Shown here: positions 44,717 to 57,035 of the stretch, one piece after another
Layout: every line of letters begins with the position of its first letter
How positions within the stretch are numbered: position 1 is the stretch's first letter
Assembly: GCA_964017145.1 (NCBI GenBank)
Contig: OZ024847.1
Coordinates: forward strand, 2,356,001-2,420,000
Length of the DNA: 64,000 nucleotides
Source of the DNA: Agrocybe praecox
Lineage: Eukaryota > Basidiomycota > Agaricomycetes > Agaricales > Agrocybaceae
Reading direction: 5' to 3'
Notes under the pieces: generated by a model
Seen by the model: the letters and a program-made list of their open reading frames with translations, nothing else
The model's database searches: none
What the model was told of the DNA's origin: nothing
Program-made: the position numbers and the translations under genes

Positions 44717-46400
44717 TTAGAAGTGATTTACACTGTTATATCTATACATGGTGTGTAAAGTTGTCTGGCGGTTTATCTTGACACCATGCCCAATGACGAT
44801 AATACTGGCATAATTATCAGATGTGGGTAGAGGAGGTTCAGGAGGTTCAGCTTGAACGTCGGGTGCAAGGGAGGATTGGAGCAACTTGAAGTAAGACACA
44901 ACGTCATCGAGAGAGTAATTAATACTCTCAGGGACAGAGATAGAAGGCGTTGGCGGTTCTTGTAGGACATTGAAAAAGACGAGAGACTCTCTAGCATCGT
45001 GCATATCTGTCCCGTGAGATATTGCTGACATTGGGACTTTGGGAGAGGTGGTACACATAGAAGGACACAATTTATATTCATTAATAATTTCCAAACTCAC
45101 GTCTCTTCGAGTCTTCGATTACAAAACATAAAAAACTGTTTGTCAAGCCACATTATAAAATTCAAACATAACCTTTATTTTTATTGCTACTCTGTCGACG
45201 CTAAGTTACAAAAAAAAAAAAGCAAGAAATCTCTCTCCCTCCTCGAAAAAAAGAGCGTTGAATTTACGCCAACTTTTGAAGTGAAATGGCCACGGGTGCG
45301 GATAGCCAAGTCGCTGATAAGACTCGGCGAAGCTGAACAAGGTTGCGGTTGCGCAGATGACATAGATGCAGCGAATGAGGAAATTGTAGCCCATGCGGAT
45401 AAAAGGGTAGAGTAAGTGGTGGAAGGCAGAGGGTTGAAGAGCGAAAAAGATATCCGCCCAGGAACAGGAGTTGGTGGGACTAGTCTGCTGATCAGGAGAC
45501 ACCTTCACATTGTCCAGGAAATCGTAATAGGCTCGAGCTTGGGGCCCCCAGCGGATGCGAGTTGGAGAATGTCAACGTTTAGGTGTTTTTTCCTGCGTAG
45601 GTTTCGCAGTCTTGAACTGCCACTGCCGATCTCGTCGTTTAAGGGTTGGTCGTACCGTCGTCCTCAACGCTACTGTTGTTGATCTTGTCATCTTCGTCGT
45701 GAATACCTGCAACGCTCTCCTTATCTTTCCCTTTCCCTTCCTCCGAGTCGAAGTGCTGGCTATCTTGATTCGAAGGCCCTGTCGTCAAGTTGGAAGCGTT
45801 GGTAGTATCCTGAACGTCCTCGCTCTTCAGGGTCGTTTTTCGTGCAATGGGTCTCAATGCTCATAAGTTCTTGGCTTTCGGTATTAATTCAAGGATGTCG
45901 TCGATGTAGAGGCCTTCAACCGCAGGTAATTTTGGGCCAGGCGACAATATCTTCCTCCGATGTTCGTCCGCGATGCACACTCGCTTTTGAAACCGAAGAA
46001 GACGTTGAAGGTGGCAAAACCGAACCCGTCTGGCTGGAGTTCGAAACTATACGTTTTCCATCCTACACCATCACCAAGGTAAATAGACAATTCCTGACAA
46101 TGGCGAACAACACTGACTTATTCTGCACCCAGAACGCCGCCCAGAACGTCCAGGCTCCCGCCAATGGTGTTCCATTGTTCATCATCGCCTAGGTAAGCCG
46201 CCAACGTGCTCGTTGCCAATTTGACGAGCGAAGGTTGTCCAAGGGGGTGTATCGCTCGAGATGGGGAGATAACCTCGTCCGCAATTTCGTGGGACCCACG
46301 GCCGTTGATAACCACCGGCCCAACATGGTGAGGATGCTGAAGCGCTGAAGGGCGCTGCCGCTGCTGTTAAGTCTGTTCAAACTCCGCACTCGTGACAAGT
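44717..46400 (-). pseudogene. Decayed minus-strand gene(s), possibly a membrane acyltransferase in part
   Basis: Minus-strand blocks in order: VVINGRGSHEIADEVISPSR with TLAAYLGDDEQWNTIGGSLD (46320-46120), GVGWKTYSFELQPDGFGFAT (near 46060), an acidic stretch DSQHFDSEEGKGKDKESVAG (45760-45700), then RIRWGPQARAYYDFL (45560-45510) and hydrophobic segments (PSAFHHLLYPFI, FLIRCIYVICATATLF), and near the end PEPPLPTSDNYAS. The RIRWGPQ block followed by membrane helices resembles fungal wax-synthase/MBOAT-like proteins, in which an RGI-x-W motif precedes transmembrane helices. The upstream blocks do not fit that family, so more than one gene may be mixed. No consistent splice model was found. Confidence 0.3.
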
Positions 46401-47056
46401 CACATCAATCACACGCAACAATTTTTGAATGTTCTCTCTTTCTTTGTACTCCATCATTTATCTCTTTGCTTCCATCATCGCCAATACCAATACCGGTTGC
46501 ACTCGGAATGCACCGTCTTTTTAATGTTTGATGTACATGTATGCGCACTTGCGGCTTGCCAGGATTGCTTAAGGGAGGTGATCAGCTGGTATGTTTCTGG
46601 TCTGTTCTGAGTCTCCTCATTTGAAATTAACCTACTAAGGTTGACGATGTATGACTCCTCTTTTCGTTTTTCGGTGTGTATGAGCAAGTGGCCGCCGATG
46701 TCAATACTAGGTAATGCCTTTAATATGGTCATTAGATTCTGTGCAACAATACTCACATTCTAGCGGTTTGCGATCTTCCTGATGATTGTAATCTACATAG
46801 AAAAAACTATCCATTATAATATAGGGTTTACTATTAATTGCGCATGGACTTATACAACACCGTGAAAGAGTGCCTATTGACTGAGAACACGCCAGAGGCT
46901 TGCAAATCGATAGGATTTGTGAAGTCTGTGAGCAGAACTTGAATTAGTCAGCACGGGACACGACGGCACACGCTTTTGCTCGGGCTGTCGGTCTAATACC
47001 TTTTTTGGCCAAGATAATCGCCACTGATTGATACCTGACTTATACCGATCGAACGA
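46401..47056. other. No gene recognised
   Basis: Short open frames without motifs. Confidence 0.3.
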
Positions 47057-47058
47057 TA

Positions 47059-47790
47059 CAGTCGGACCTCTCTTAAGCCATACCCTTCAAACCCCATAAC
47101 CTCTTATAAACTATGACTTTTTCGATCCACCAAGTTGGTTCGCAGGGAAATGGAGCCCATAACCCATGAACCCCTCATACCCCATAGGCCATATCATATT
47201 TGGAGGAGAAAACCCATAGGTCTCTCAAAGAAAATTCCCTAATAGTCCGGTGTATAAGACTGAATTTGGCACGTAATTACCTATATATAGGGTTTTGTCT
47301 CCAACTACCATTTTAGCGCTCCATTTAAATTTAATAGTACGTATTCTGTATGTCAAAAAAACCACACCTTGCGCACCACCATAGCTTGTCATCATGCCCT
47401 CTAATCGAGGTCACTGGAGGCGACGACGTGGACGAGGAAACACCTATCGAGCCTTTTCCGGGCCATAAGGAAGTGATCAAGGCAATTTCAACTATCAGAA
47501 AATACACAGAACACTTCAATGACCCTACTTCTCGGAAAGTGGAAGGTCTACTGGCATCCTTGAGCAGAAAAATCCGTCTCAATGAAACCAGAAATATGAA
47601 GGATAGTGTCCTCACAGATTTGTTCAAAAGATCATAACGTATAGCCCATACCATACGCGTTTAGAATCTGGATTTGGAATATATTCATATTAATTCTTGG
47701 CGATTTTTTTTAGAAAGACTCTCCATACCCATGACTCCTCATAACCCTGAGCCTTTCACCGAGGGGTATGGCTTAAGAAAGGTCTGACTG
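47059..47790 (+). mobile_element. Internally deleted pogo-type (Tc1/mariner superfamily) element
   Basis: The ends are inverted: CAGTCGGACCTCTCTTAAGC at the left and, read inward from the right, CAGTCAGACCTTTCTTAAGC, followed on both sides by CATACCC. TA flanks both ends (47057-47058 and 47791-47792), the duplication expected for this superfamily. An open frame at 47350-47637 reads VIKAISTIRKYTEHF and ends DSVLTDLFKRS, preceded by acidic DDVDEETPIEPFPG. This resembles the C-terminal tail of pogo/jerky-type transposases, downstream of the DDE domain, which is deleted. The element is 732 bp and non-autonomous. Confidence 0.8.
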
Positions 47791-47869
47791 TACCTCCATT
47801 CTCCCCGCATGCTCAACCAAATTCCTTTCCCAACTTTTTAGTGCAACTAACGTGATGATCTGTTAAGCT

Positions 47870-48790
47870 TGCGAGAGCACTTCGCGATGTCCCGAAGTAG
47901 TTAGCAAGATTAACCATGGGGCCCAAGTTTATGGGTTTTGATTTAAGTAAAGAGACGGAAAATGGGTAACGAGGCGGTGAGGTCCCAAAATAAGCACAGT
48001 CAAAAATGGGCGGCTATTTTGAGGCTGAGGTCCCATTATGGTTAGCGAAATCAATAGGAACAAGGTCACGAAGCATTTAGCGAGATTGACTAAGTACTCA
48101 GACAGACAGGTTTTAGCCGCAGTCAAAAGATGGGAAAATCGGGTAACGATATGGTGAGGGTCCGAAATAGTTAGCGCCAAGCAAGTGCTCAGATATACAG
48201 GTTTTAGCCGCTGTCAAGAGCTGGGAAATTTCCCTTGCGAGCTTGCGAGAGCGCATCGGAGGTCCCGAAATAGTTAGCGCCAACCCAACCGACTGCTTGG
48301 ATATACAGCTTTTAGCCGCAGTCAAGACCTGGGAAAACATGAGTGATGACACGGTGAGGTCCTGAGATAGTTAGTCCCAACCAAGTGCTCAGATATACAG
48401 GTTTTAGCCGCTGTCAAGAGCTGGGAAATGCCCCTTGAGAGCTTGAGAGAGTGCACATCGCAATATCCCGAAGTGGTTAGCCAGATTAACCACGCGTCCC
48501 AAGTGTATGGGTTTTGATCTAAGTAAAGAAATAACGACGCGGCAGGTCCCAAAATGAGCAAGGTCAAAAATGGGCGGCTATTTTGATCAAGAGGCTTAGG
48601 TCCTGAAACGGTTAACGAGATCAGCAGGAACGATGTCCCGAACTGTACTTAGTGAGATTAATCAAGTACTAAGATATACAGGTTTTAGCCGCAGTCAACA
48701 GCTGGGAAAGAATGGATAATGATACGGTGAGTCGTGATACGGTTAGCGAGATTATCCAATTTACAAGTAACGACGGCAGATATGTGACCG
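47870..48790. repeat. Satellite family, array 2 (inverted relative to array 1)
   Basis: The same words as at 42600-44460, in reverse complement. The inner 770 bp form the right arm of the inverted structure. Confidence 0.9.
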
Positions 48791-48959
48791 ATGCATACAT
48801 AGCAGAATACATTCCTTCCTGAGTCAAGAGGATCTGTTTTTCTCAAACCAGATTTGGCGCCAAATTATCGGTTATACAGTACGAGGAACTAGCGCTAAGA
48901 ACATCAACATCAATCTAGAAGATCCATTTCGTGCTGCCATGGGTGATGGAAGAATATCC

Positions 48960-49735
48960 AGAAATCGATCCTGGCTTGCAGGTCTCTCTCTCAAGTGCAT
49001 GCCACCTGGCGATTAATTGTCGAAGAAATCTTGTCCGAATACCTAATGATTTACACTGGCCAACAACTGCAATGGATCGTCAAACTATCCGAAAAAAGTA
49101 AACTCTCAGTGACGGGGACAAACATGAAACATCTAGGAGAGTGGACTCTGTGAATTGATTTTAGGATTCTGGCCAAATACAAGGTATACCATGTCATCTG
49201 TCTCCTTGGATCCTTGGATGTACCCCCAATCTTGAAATTTACTACAACAAGAACGACCTTCAAACCACCCGGAACGAGCGGCGCCCGTCAAAGTCTTCAA
49301 GTTTCAACAACGCTCCGTCGCGTTGAATGGACTGGTGCTGGAGAAGCACCGCAATATGAGGACCTTGCCCAGCTTTTTAACTCTCTTCCAGAGCTCGTCA
49401 CTCTTCGTTTGGTGGCCATACACTCCTTCCCTCGTTGTGTCGGTATCGATTTTCCTTTGCTTACTCTCCCTAAACTCAAGACACACTCCCTCGGTGATAT
49501 CCGAAGTACAGAGCCCTGACTACGCCCTCACATGGGATCCTTTCCTCCGTTTACTGTGCAAAGCCCCTCATCAATTACCCTCTCTCCAACTTTTGGAATG
49601 CGACATCTTTCCACTCCTTGGACGCTCCTTTTTCGTCATATACGGTCCAAAGATCTGCCACTTTCGGACAACAGCGTGGTCTGTGGAGAATGAAGTCCCT
49701 AACGCATGTACACTTGCAGACGCCAAACCGTGATC
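48960..49735 (+). pseudogene. F-box/leucine-rich-like relic
   Basis: HATWRLIVEEILSEYLMIYT (near 48995-49055) resembles the end of an Agaricomycete F-box (V-C-x-x-W-R-x-I-A). It is followed by a stop and frame changes, then LFNSLPELVTLRLVAIHSFP, FPLLTLPKLKTHSLGDI and, in a further frame, LRLLCKAPHQLPSLQLLECD: leucine-rich segments of the type these proteins use to bind substrates of SCF ubiquitin ligases. At least three frame breaks make it inactive. Confidence 0.5.
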
Positions 49736-50203
49736 TCACTGACAAAATGGTATTGGAATACGTACATACATATCCGTCCCACTATACCGACTAGATCCCA
49801 GTGAGCATTTTTGTTATCCTCGTTCGTCAGCTTGAACCCTACTTCAAACTACTGTTCGTAGTGGAAGAGGCCTTTAACCTTATGAAAGGCCCTTGAAATG
49901 GACTTTTCTTGTTTTGCATCGTAATGTTTTGAACCTCATAATTGTCATCATCATTATATACCATCTAGGCCTACTATAATCGCACTCCTTGTATTCCATA
50001 ACCTTCAGCTATCCCCTGCTTTGAATAATACCGTGACCTTCGCCCGTATACTACCCATAGACTACTTAGCGCCCTTCCTGTTGTCAACAAAATGTATGTT
50101 TAGACCGAGTTAAATACCATCCTACGATGTCGCCCTTACGGATGATAAGAAAGACACTAGCTCACCCAGCGCTTGATGATGATGATAATTGTTGGGATAT
50201 ATT
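49736..50203. other. No gene recognised
   Basis: No motif or repeat was noticed. Confidence 0.3.
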
Positions 50204-50731
50204 CTAGGTATATGTGTAATAGGTACTCGTCATTCCGAGTCGTATGCGAGATGCAAGATAATAATGCTCTGGAAGAGCGTTAAGAGTCAAATACAAGAAA
50301 TATCTAAACATCCGTAGTCCGTATGTAGCAATTACAAGTAGTATACTAGAAAGATAGCACGAGGCTCTTGCCTGAGATAACATCGATAGTGAAGTGGGTG
50401 TAATGATTAAGGAAACTCTGAACAACGGTACACGCGCACACAACGGAGTGTATGTAGCTTTCACGGAAAAGTCGGAAGTCCTTACATAACCACCAATCAC
50501 TGGTCCGACGCAACGGGCAAGGCTCACTATGCTTTGAGAGATCCCATTAGCATAACCAACGGCGTTCGGAGGAGTCACTGGTGGAGGAGTCAGTACAAAA
50601 GCCAATAGGTCTATAACCGTCGTTGAAACTGGAGGAAACCAAGACTGACTATAGTTAAGTGAAATGGAAATGGCGGTGTAGCCAAATGTTGATCCACAAA
50701 AGCGAATGGAACTGTAAGGGCGGATCATCAA
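50204..50731 (-). pseudogene. Fragment of a major facilitator superfamily transporter
   Basis: From the ATG at 50731 the frame contains a membrane-like segment (WFPPVSTTVIDLLAFVLTPP) and NAVGYANGISQSIVSLARCV followed by GPVIGGYV. The GYANG-x-x-Q-S-x-x-S-x-x-R-x-x-GP-x-x-GG block is typical of a late transmembrane helix in fungal MFS proteins. The rest is hydrophobic but unassigned. Only about one sixth of a normal transporter is present. Confidence 0.5.
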
Positions 50732-51950
50732 AAAAGGGGCCTAGCTGGAAGGGTGCAAAGATCTTACGTGCTTAACAACAGTACTGGTAAAAGGGCGCAA
50801 TGTAAGGTCGAGATTTCATGAGTGAAACACGCAAGCATGCACCAACCAAACATGAGGAAGGGATTCAAGTCATCAAAATGTTTGTTAGCAAATGGTCGAT
50901 ATAAGACAACGGTAAGATATGCTGAAGTTAAAAATTGTTCAAACTTCAGTTATTCGACTGCTTAGGATGAGCGTGATTTGCCATCATTGATGCGCACGCT
51001 ACATTTGGGTGAACATCATAAAGATGAATTTTTAAACATAGAGGGGTCTTTACGTAAGCTCCAGATTTATATTCTAGAGCTTTATTTGCATATACTGTAG
51101 AAAAAAATAGATCGTCACGCTTGAATTGAGTAAGTTAAAAATTGTTCAGATAAGAAACCGATTCTGTCGCGTCTCGGTCTTCAGCGACAAGTGGGAAGGA
51201 AGAAAGAATTTAAGAGAAAGAATTCAAGAGAGAAAGAATTTATGAGAAGAATGAAGAAAGGAAACCAACTATCAATGTGGACTAATAGTTTGGTGGATGC
51301 GGAGGTTTGGGCGGTGGACTTGCACAAAGCGTGAAAACCATGCACGTGACATATCCAAAAAGGCCTACGCGACACGACTTCCAACTTAAATGAGAAGCGC
51401 GTTTGGGCGAGGCCCGCCAAAACCTGAGCGCTTGGGAGGCCCAAGGCAAACGATCCGAATGCCCTGTGGCTGTACCAAACACTAAAAAAAAAGGAAAAGG
51501 AGAGGGTGGGTGGGAGCAAAAAAAATGCCGCCGAGAGCTCTGAGCCGCAGAAATCTTCGAGAACGAGGTGGGAAAAGGGAGAGAGGCAAGAAAGAGAAAA
51601 TAGAGAAATTATTGAACATTTATTAGAAGGAATAATGTACATTAGGAAGCCGTTGTCGAGTGACAGGTCATAAAGGACGAGGGGAGCGAGGAAGTGTATT
51701 ACGTCAGACAGGAGACTGTCGGTCGGACCCGACGTGGCATCTTATCTTATCCTCTGATAAGAGCCTCCCTTCGGTCAGCACTTATCGCGGATTATTGACT
51801 GCTTAGGATAAGCGTGATTTGTCATCATTGATGCGCTCGCGCTCAGAGCGCGCTTATGACTTAGTTGCCCGAATTCCGAACGAGTTCCTCTCGTTTGTGG
51901 GTGATTTGAGAAATTTGAGGTGAATAAGAAGTTATATAACATTTATGTTT
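50732..51950. other. No gene recognised; one direct repeat
   Basis: GACTGCTTAGGATRAGCGTG and the following CATCATTGATGCGC occur in direct orientation at about 50957-51000 and 51799-51842. TAAGTTAAAAATTGTTCA occurs near both 50925 and 51131. The spacing of about 0.84 kb could mark a solo element, but no ends were defined. Open frames at 51181-51642 (minus) are unassigned. Confidence 0.4.
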
Positions 51951-51954
51951 ACCA

Positions 51955-52290
51955 CTGATCTACTACCCCAGGATTAAGGACATCGTCATCATCTGAGAAG
52001 ACTGCTGCAACTTCAAGTACATCTATGGGCCCAGAATCTGAATAATCCTCCTCCTCGGAACCATCATCATTAATTGCTGTTTTTGGCTTCGGTAAGCAAT
52101 TTCAACTCTACTTCCCAATCTTCAATAGCACAGTTATATTCTTGATCAGCCTGTTGTTGGAGAAGCTCCAGTCGATGCACTAGCTCGTGGTAAACGGTAA
52201 ACATCCCAGACAGTGTTAAACGTCACCGGAGGTCAGCCAATCTCTTCATACACCTCAGAAATATACCTCTTGAAAGTCTCTAGAACCAAT
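51955..52290 (-). pseudogene. Short coding remnant, unrecognised
   Basis: Minus-strand blocks DDPVFQLVLETFKRYISEVY, HELVHRLELLQQQADQEYNC, IEDWEVELKLLTE and an acidic EEEDYSDSGPIDVLEV are protein-like but interrupted by stops and frame changes. Helical and acidic. Family not known. Confidence 0.3.
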
Positions 52291-53030
52291 TGGAACACTG
52301 GATCATCAGATAATCTCGCTAACCGTTTCAAGACCTCACCGCCTCGTTACCCATACTTGCTTAATCTCACTAAGAGTTCAGCGCATACTTAACCAAATCC
52401 CTCTCCCACCTCTGCATCTAAGATTCGTAATAATGAACACTTGATTAATCTCGCTAACCGTTTGAGGACTCACCGTATTGTTACCCGTTTTTCCTCAGCT
52501 CTTGACCGCGTTGATCGAGACAAAAATTTGCAAATGCTCACATTTGGTTAATCTCGCTAACTATTTCGGGACCTCACCGCCTCGTCACCCGTTTTCCCAG
52601 CTCTTTACCGCACTAAAAGCTGCATATGTGAGGACCGCGTCTGACTCCGTGAGAGTTCCGTGAGGACCTGGTTAATATCGCTAATCACTTCGGACATGGA
52701 CCTCCCCGCATCGCGTCATCGCAATTTTTTCCCAGCTCTTGACTGCGGCTTAAAGCTGTATATCTGAGCACTTGGTTGGCGCTAACCATTTCGGGACCTC
52801 ACCGCGTCATCACTCATTTTTTCCCAGGTCTTGACTGCGGCTAAAAGCTGTCATCGTTCCTGTTGATTTCGCTAACCGTTTCAGGACCTCAGCCTCAAAA
52901 TAGCCGCCCATTTTCCGCGGACCGTGCTAACCATTTCGGGATCCAAATGTTTCTTCTCAACCGAACGTGTCAACTCAGGACTCAAACGTGTGCTAAGAAA
53001 GGTGCTATCCACTATCACAGTTTGACTTTA
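52290..53030. repeat. Satellite family, array 3
   Basis: Same repeat words as arrays 1 and 2, here in the orientation of array 1 and more diverged. It ends near 52945. Confidence 0.85.
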
Positions 53031-53600
53031 GCAACCATTAAGGATGTGTGACCAACACTGATTAATGATTATGCGCATGCTCGTCGTCACTCTTGTTTAC
53101 GCAACACTCTCAACTGGGCAGTCAAAACCTGGAAGAGTCCGAAACAAAGATAGAATTAAAAGTTTTACTAATGAAACAATAAACCTTTGTAGTAATATAA
53201 GAATTTAACATTCATCCTCGCGATACAGGCGCCCAACGTAGTATTATTTCTGTGCTGTTTTGATCAAAGCAAGATCAAAGTCTACGTTCTTTTCGGACGG
53301 CGAGTACCTTTCTGAATAGTTAAGAAACAGAAGAACCATTGTAGATTCATTTCATAATTTTACAAAAAAAAACAACAAAAGACTGCTGACGGCACTTATT
53401 AGGGCGTTGATTGTTTCTGCATGCCACTATGAGGCCTACCTTCGGTAAGGAAATCATAGATCACTGGCCAAGTATAAGACATATTTACATTTCTAACTCA
53501 GCAGCTCATTTTCAGCCGAGGAGAAAGAGGACTCTAAAATCCTTCCTTCTCTCCCATCTTACTCATTGAAATTTGAGTGACCTCTCTCGCTTCGCCCGTC
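53031..53600. other. Upstream region of the next gene
   Basis: No gene or repeat recognised. It probably includes the promoter of the gene starting at 53601. Confidence 0.35.
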
Positions 53601-56583
53601 ATGGTAGAAACATCGGAGTCTATACAGCAAGGTAATGATCCTTAATTGAGGTCTTAACTCTCCCTTACTACTTACTGAATATATTGCTCCAAGACATCGC
53701 AGAAATCCGTGTTCTCTTAGCCCAGTGCCGTTCTTCGCTTGAAAACGCAGAGCAGGAGCACACTCGAGTTGTGAGAGAACGGCGCCCCAACAAGCGTCAG
53801 TGTCCTCATTTTGTGACGAGATTAAACAATTCAAACTCCTCTACAGGACGGGTCAATGAGGCTCATATCCTGGCTTGTAAAGCCAAGATATCTTACAACA
53901 ACACAGTCGAAGAACTTGAGAGATTATTAGAGAAACAAAATACTATAATGGACATCAAGAAAGACAAAACTCTGGACTCTTTAACCAGCTCCCTCACTGC
54001 ATTATCCTCCGATAACGATGTGCCTACCTCAAGCGCCCAAAAGGCGAAGGAAAAGTCAGGTAAATTCCTTAACGTGTAGATATCTGTGTGCGGGAGCTAA
54101 TAATAATTTTACTACTGTAGACTGGAATGCCCGTAATCGTATACCCAGTAAAATATCAATCAGCAGGAGCACTACTTCCAAAGCAGTTACGCAGACCGTC
54201 ATGCCAACTTTGCAAAAGCAATTGGATGGAGCTTCCGAGGAAACAAATGACTGCGGCAACTCCCAGGAGAGCGGAGATGATAACTCGAAGAATGGCGCTA
54301 AACTTACTGCGACGAAGAAAACGTTGTCGACCATCTCCGCAGTTACCAGAGGATCTGACTATGAGAGTGGCGAGTCCGATAAGGTGCTTGCTGCGGGGTT
54401 GAGTGTGTATGTACGATTTGTACTTTGTATATACTCCGAAACAAAACCCAATCAATGTGATTAGTTCTTTCGTGGGAGGGATACGCGATACGCGTCGTTG
54501 ATTATGTTTTCTCTCTAAAGATACGCTCTCTAATGCAACAGAACGTTTCCTAGGATCGAAGATCACAAGTGCTTGAGTAGCTTACGCACAAAGCGAAGTT
54601 CCTCGGAAAGTGTAAACGTAGATTTAATGTGTTTCCACAAGATGTAGTGTGTAGGTAGTTCGCCACTTAGGCTGGATACTTAATCCCAAGTCTTTTAATC
54701 ACTTAGAAAGGGGACTCAATCCTAAACGGGCCACTTAGGCGTCACTTAGACTATTTGCCACTTAGGCAGGGAACTTATCCCTTGGAACGGGCCACTTAGG
54801 CGTCACTTAGACAATTTGCCACTTAGGCAGGGAACTTATCCCTAGGAACGGGCCACTTAGGCGTCACTTAGACAATTCTTGCCACTTAGGCGGGTATTAA
54901 GCTTTATGTCACTTAAGACAGAGGAAACTTTATCCCAATACGTTTATTTAGGTTCCTCGAGAACTCTGCAAGTTAACTCAAGTCGCTCAACTAACGCCAA
55001 GATGCTCAAATGACACGGTAGGTAGTCTGTTCAATAAAACCAGCTCTCGCGGAGATTTATTAGGTACCAAAGGTCGATCCTAGGAGTTTGCAACTCAATG
55101 CGCGTTCCTCGAATGTGGACAACTGGGTTCTAGTTTATCTGGGGTGCTACGGTAATTTACAGGCTGCTTATATACTGCTAGGTTTCGGAAAATACAGGAA
55201 TACTTGGAGCGGATCGGAAATGCTCGGAAAATACAGGAAATAATATTATTGGTTAACGCTAGGTAGCTCCACTCGATGCATAAGCAACCAGTAGGTACCA
55301 TGCGTGTTTTTGTATACCCTCGGAAGGGTTCGTATGGTTGGGCAAGTCGCTGACTCGAGCATGACGCTCCGAGGGCGCTTATTCGCATTAGCCGACGATC
55401 ATTGATCGACGTCGTAGGGTCCGAAGCATCGGAGTACCGTGGTATCGTATGGATCTATAATCCTCGGCTCCACAACTGCCGTTTAAGGTAACTGCGCATA
55501 TCCGAGGGTCTTAAGACCATGTGTAAGCGTTCCTAGGAACTTCTCCTTTTAGGTTTATCAGCGATCTGACTCGAGCAGACGTCGGCAAGTCCTAATTGAC
55601 ATTACTAGTGCTTGTCTCGTCGTTTGCATAGTGCCCACTATGTTCCTAGGGACCAGTAATGTACTTTGTTAATGCTAGGATCAGTCCTACCGCCTTGAGT
55701 TAGCGTTCCTAGGAACGTTGGCAGTAGTTTACATGTACTTTCATATGGTGGGAACTTTTCGTTTCCATATTAGGTAGATGTGGACGCATCGCGCACTGCG
55801 TAATAATAAGTGGCTATAGCGCCGTTTAAGCTTATTATCAGCAGGCTCTAGCTTACATTCCTGATGGTTGAATATTATCCTAGGAGCCTTTGATCCTGCT
55901 GCATTGCTGTTAAAGCGTTCCACGCATTTCCGAGGAACTACTATAACTAACTCTAGCATTCGTAAGGTTCGTCCTAGGGTTCGTAGAATGGTTTCCCCTA
56001 GCCAAACATGTAGCTATCCTCGCTCTGTACTTATGTAGACTTAATAATAAACGTGTTTATTATGCCGAAAATTAAGTAGGATAGATACTTGGTTAAAGTT
56101 CAGTCACAGCCGAACACCAGTCGTATCACCGGCGACGACAAAGCCCCTATCATAAACACGACTTCATTGACAAACGGGGCCGCCTCCGACGCTGAAAGCA
56201 ATGATGACAAGACTGACTACAATAACGCGAAAACTACTTCGTCCTCTAACGAATATGTTTCTGATAAGAGGGATGACACGGACGACGATCAATCTACCGA
56301 CATGGAAGGCATTTCGTCCAGCGAATCTGATTCTGAGAATGGCAAGTCGAATGACGACGGTAGAGCAGCTCTCGCGAAAAACTCCTCCTCCTCCAGCGAA
56401 TCTGATTCTGAGATTGGCGAGTTGAATGACGACGGTAGAGCAGCTCTCGCTAAAAACTCCTCCTCCAGTGAATCTGATTCTGAGAGTGGCGAGTCCGGCC
56501 AGTCGAATGACAACGGTAGTGGAGCAGCCATCACAAAAAACTCTTCTTCCTCCAGCGAATTCGACACTTCAGTGAACCAGTGA
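53601..56583 (+). CDS. Coiled-coil and acidic-Ser-rich protein with a repeat-filled intron (386 aa)
   Basis: Four exons in phase: 53601-53631, 53694-54059, 54121-54404 and 56104-56583. The start is MVETSESIQQ. A charged helix follows (IRVLLAQCRSSLENAEQEHT, then YNNTVEELERLLEKQNTIMD), probably coiled coil. The second half is Ser/Asp/Glu-rich. In the last exon a unit like GRAALAKNSSSSSESDSE is repeated three times with small changes, and the protein ends SSSEFDTSVNQ. The third intron is about 1.7 kb instead of the usual 60 nt and contains tandem repeats, so it looks like the site of a repeat insertion. No domain was recognised. SDSE tracts are typical casein-kinase-2 targets, which is inference. 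Splicing across the long intron is unproven. Confidence 0.55.
54660..54915. repeat. Tandem repeat inside the 1.7-kb intron
   Basis: About three units of 60-66 bp with GCCACTTAGGCGTCACTTAG, ACAATTTGCCACTTAGGCAG and GGAACTTATCCC. Further along the same intron the palindrome GTTCCTAGGAAC occurs at 55526 and 55706, with variants at 54553 and 55640. Confidence 0.8.
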
Positions 56584-56639
56584 CATTGTCTCTTAGACAT
56601 GTTAATTCCTGATAGGAAATAGACCTAAGAGGATGTCCA

Positions 56640-56990
56640 AGTAATATAATGTTATATGATAATGTTATGAATGAAACATTATTTGTCACAAAAAGATGTT
56701 TATTTTATAAGAACATTATATCATTTTGAGAATGTTATTTTGTTTTTATAAAACATTATCTCCACACAAAACATTATACTATTTTTGAAGAGGTATCAGT
56801 AGGACTTCATGAACATAGATACAAACTTTACAGCTTGATAAACCTGAATGTATATCAAATATGAAAGTGGACTTAAAAGCTCAGAATTTGAGACTTGGTA
56901 AATGCATGTGTACTGCATAAGACTTGTTGTACATGTAAATGTAAATTTATTATCAAGCAACAGCAGAAACATGAACACCAACAACAACAA

Positions 56991-57035
<45 letters not shown>

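Larger units (their letters stand above)
43390..48655. mobile_element. 5.3-kb structure with about 770-bp satellite inverted arms
   Basis: 43390-44160 is repeated, inverted and nearly identical, at 47885-48655; an 83-codon stretch shared by both arms differs at only two positions. The 3.7-kb interior holds a decayed minus-strand gene and a deleted pogo element. It could be a transposon with very long terminal repeats, or an inverted duplication of satellite DNA. No transposase for it and no target duplication were found. Confidence 0.6.

Noticed and set aside
51181..51642. Hydrophobic 153-codon minus-strand frame
   Set aside because: Phe/Ser/Leu-rich translation of a purine-rich tract with GAAAGAA repeats; no recognised domain or splice context.
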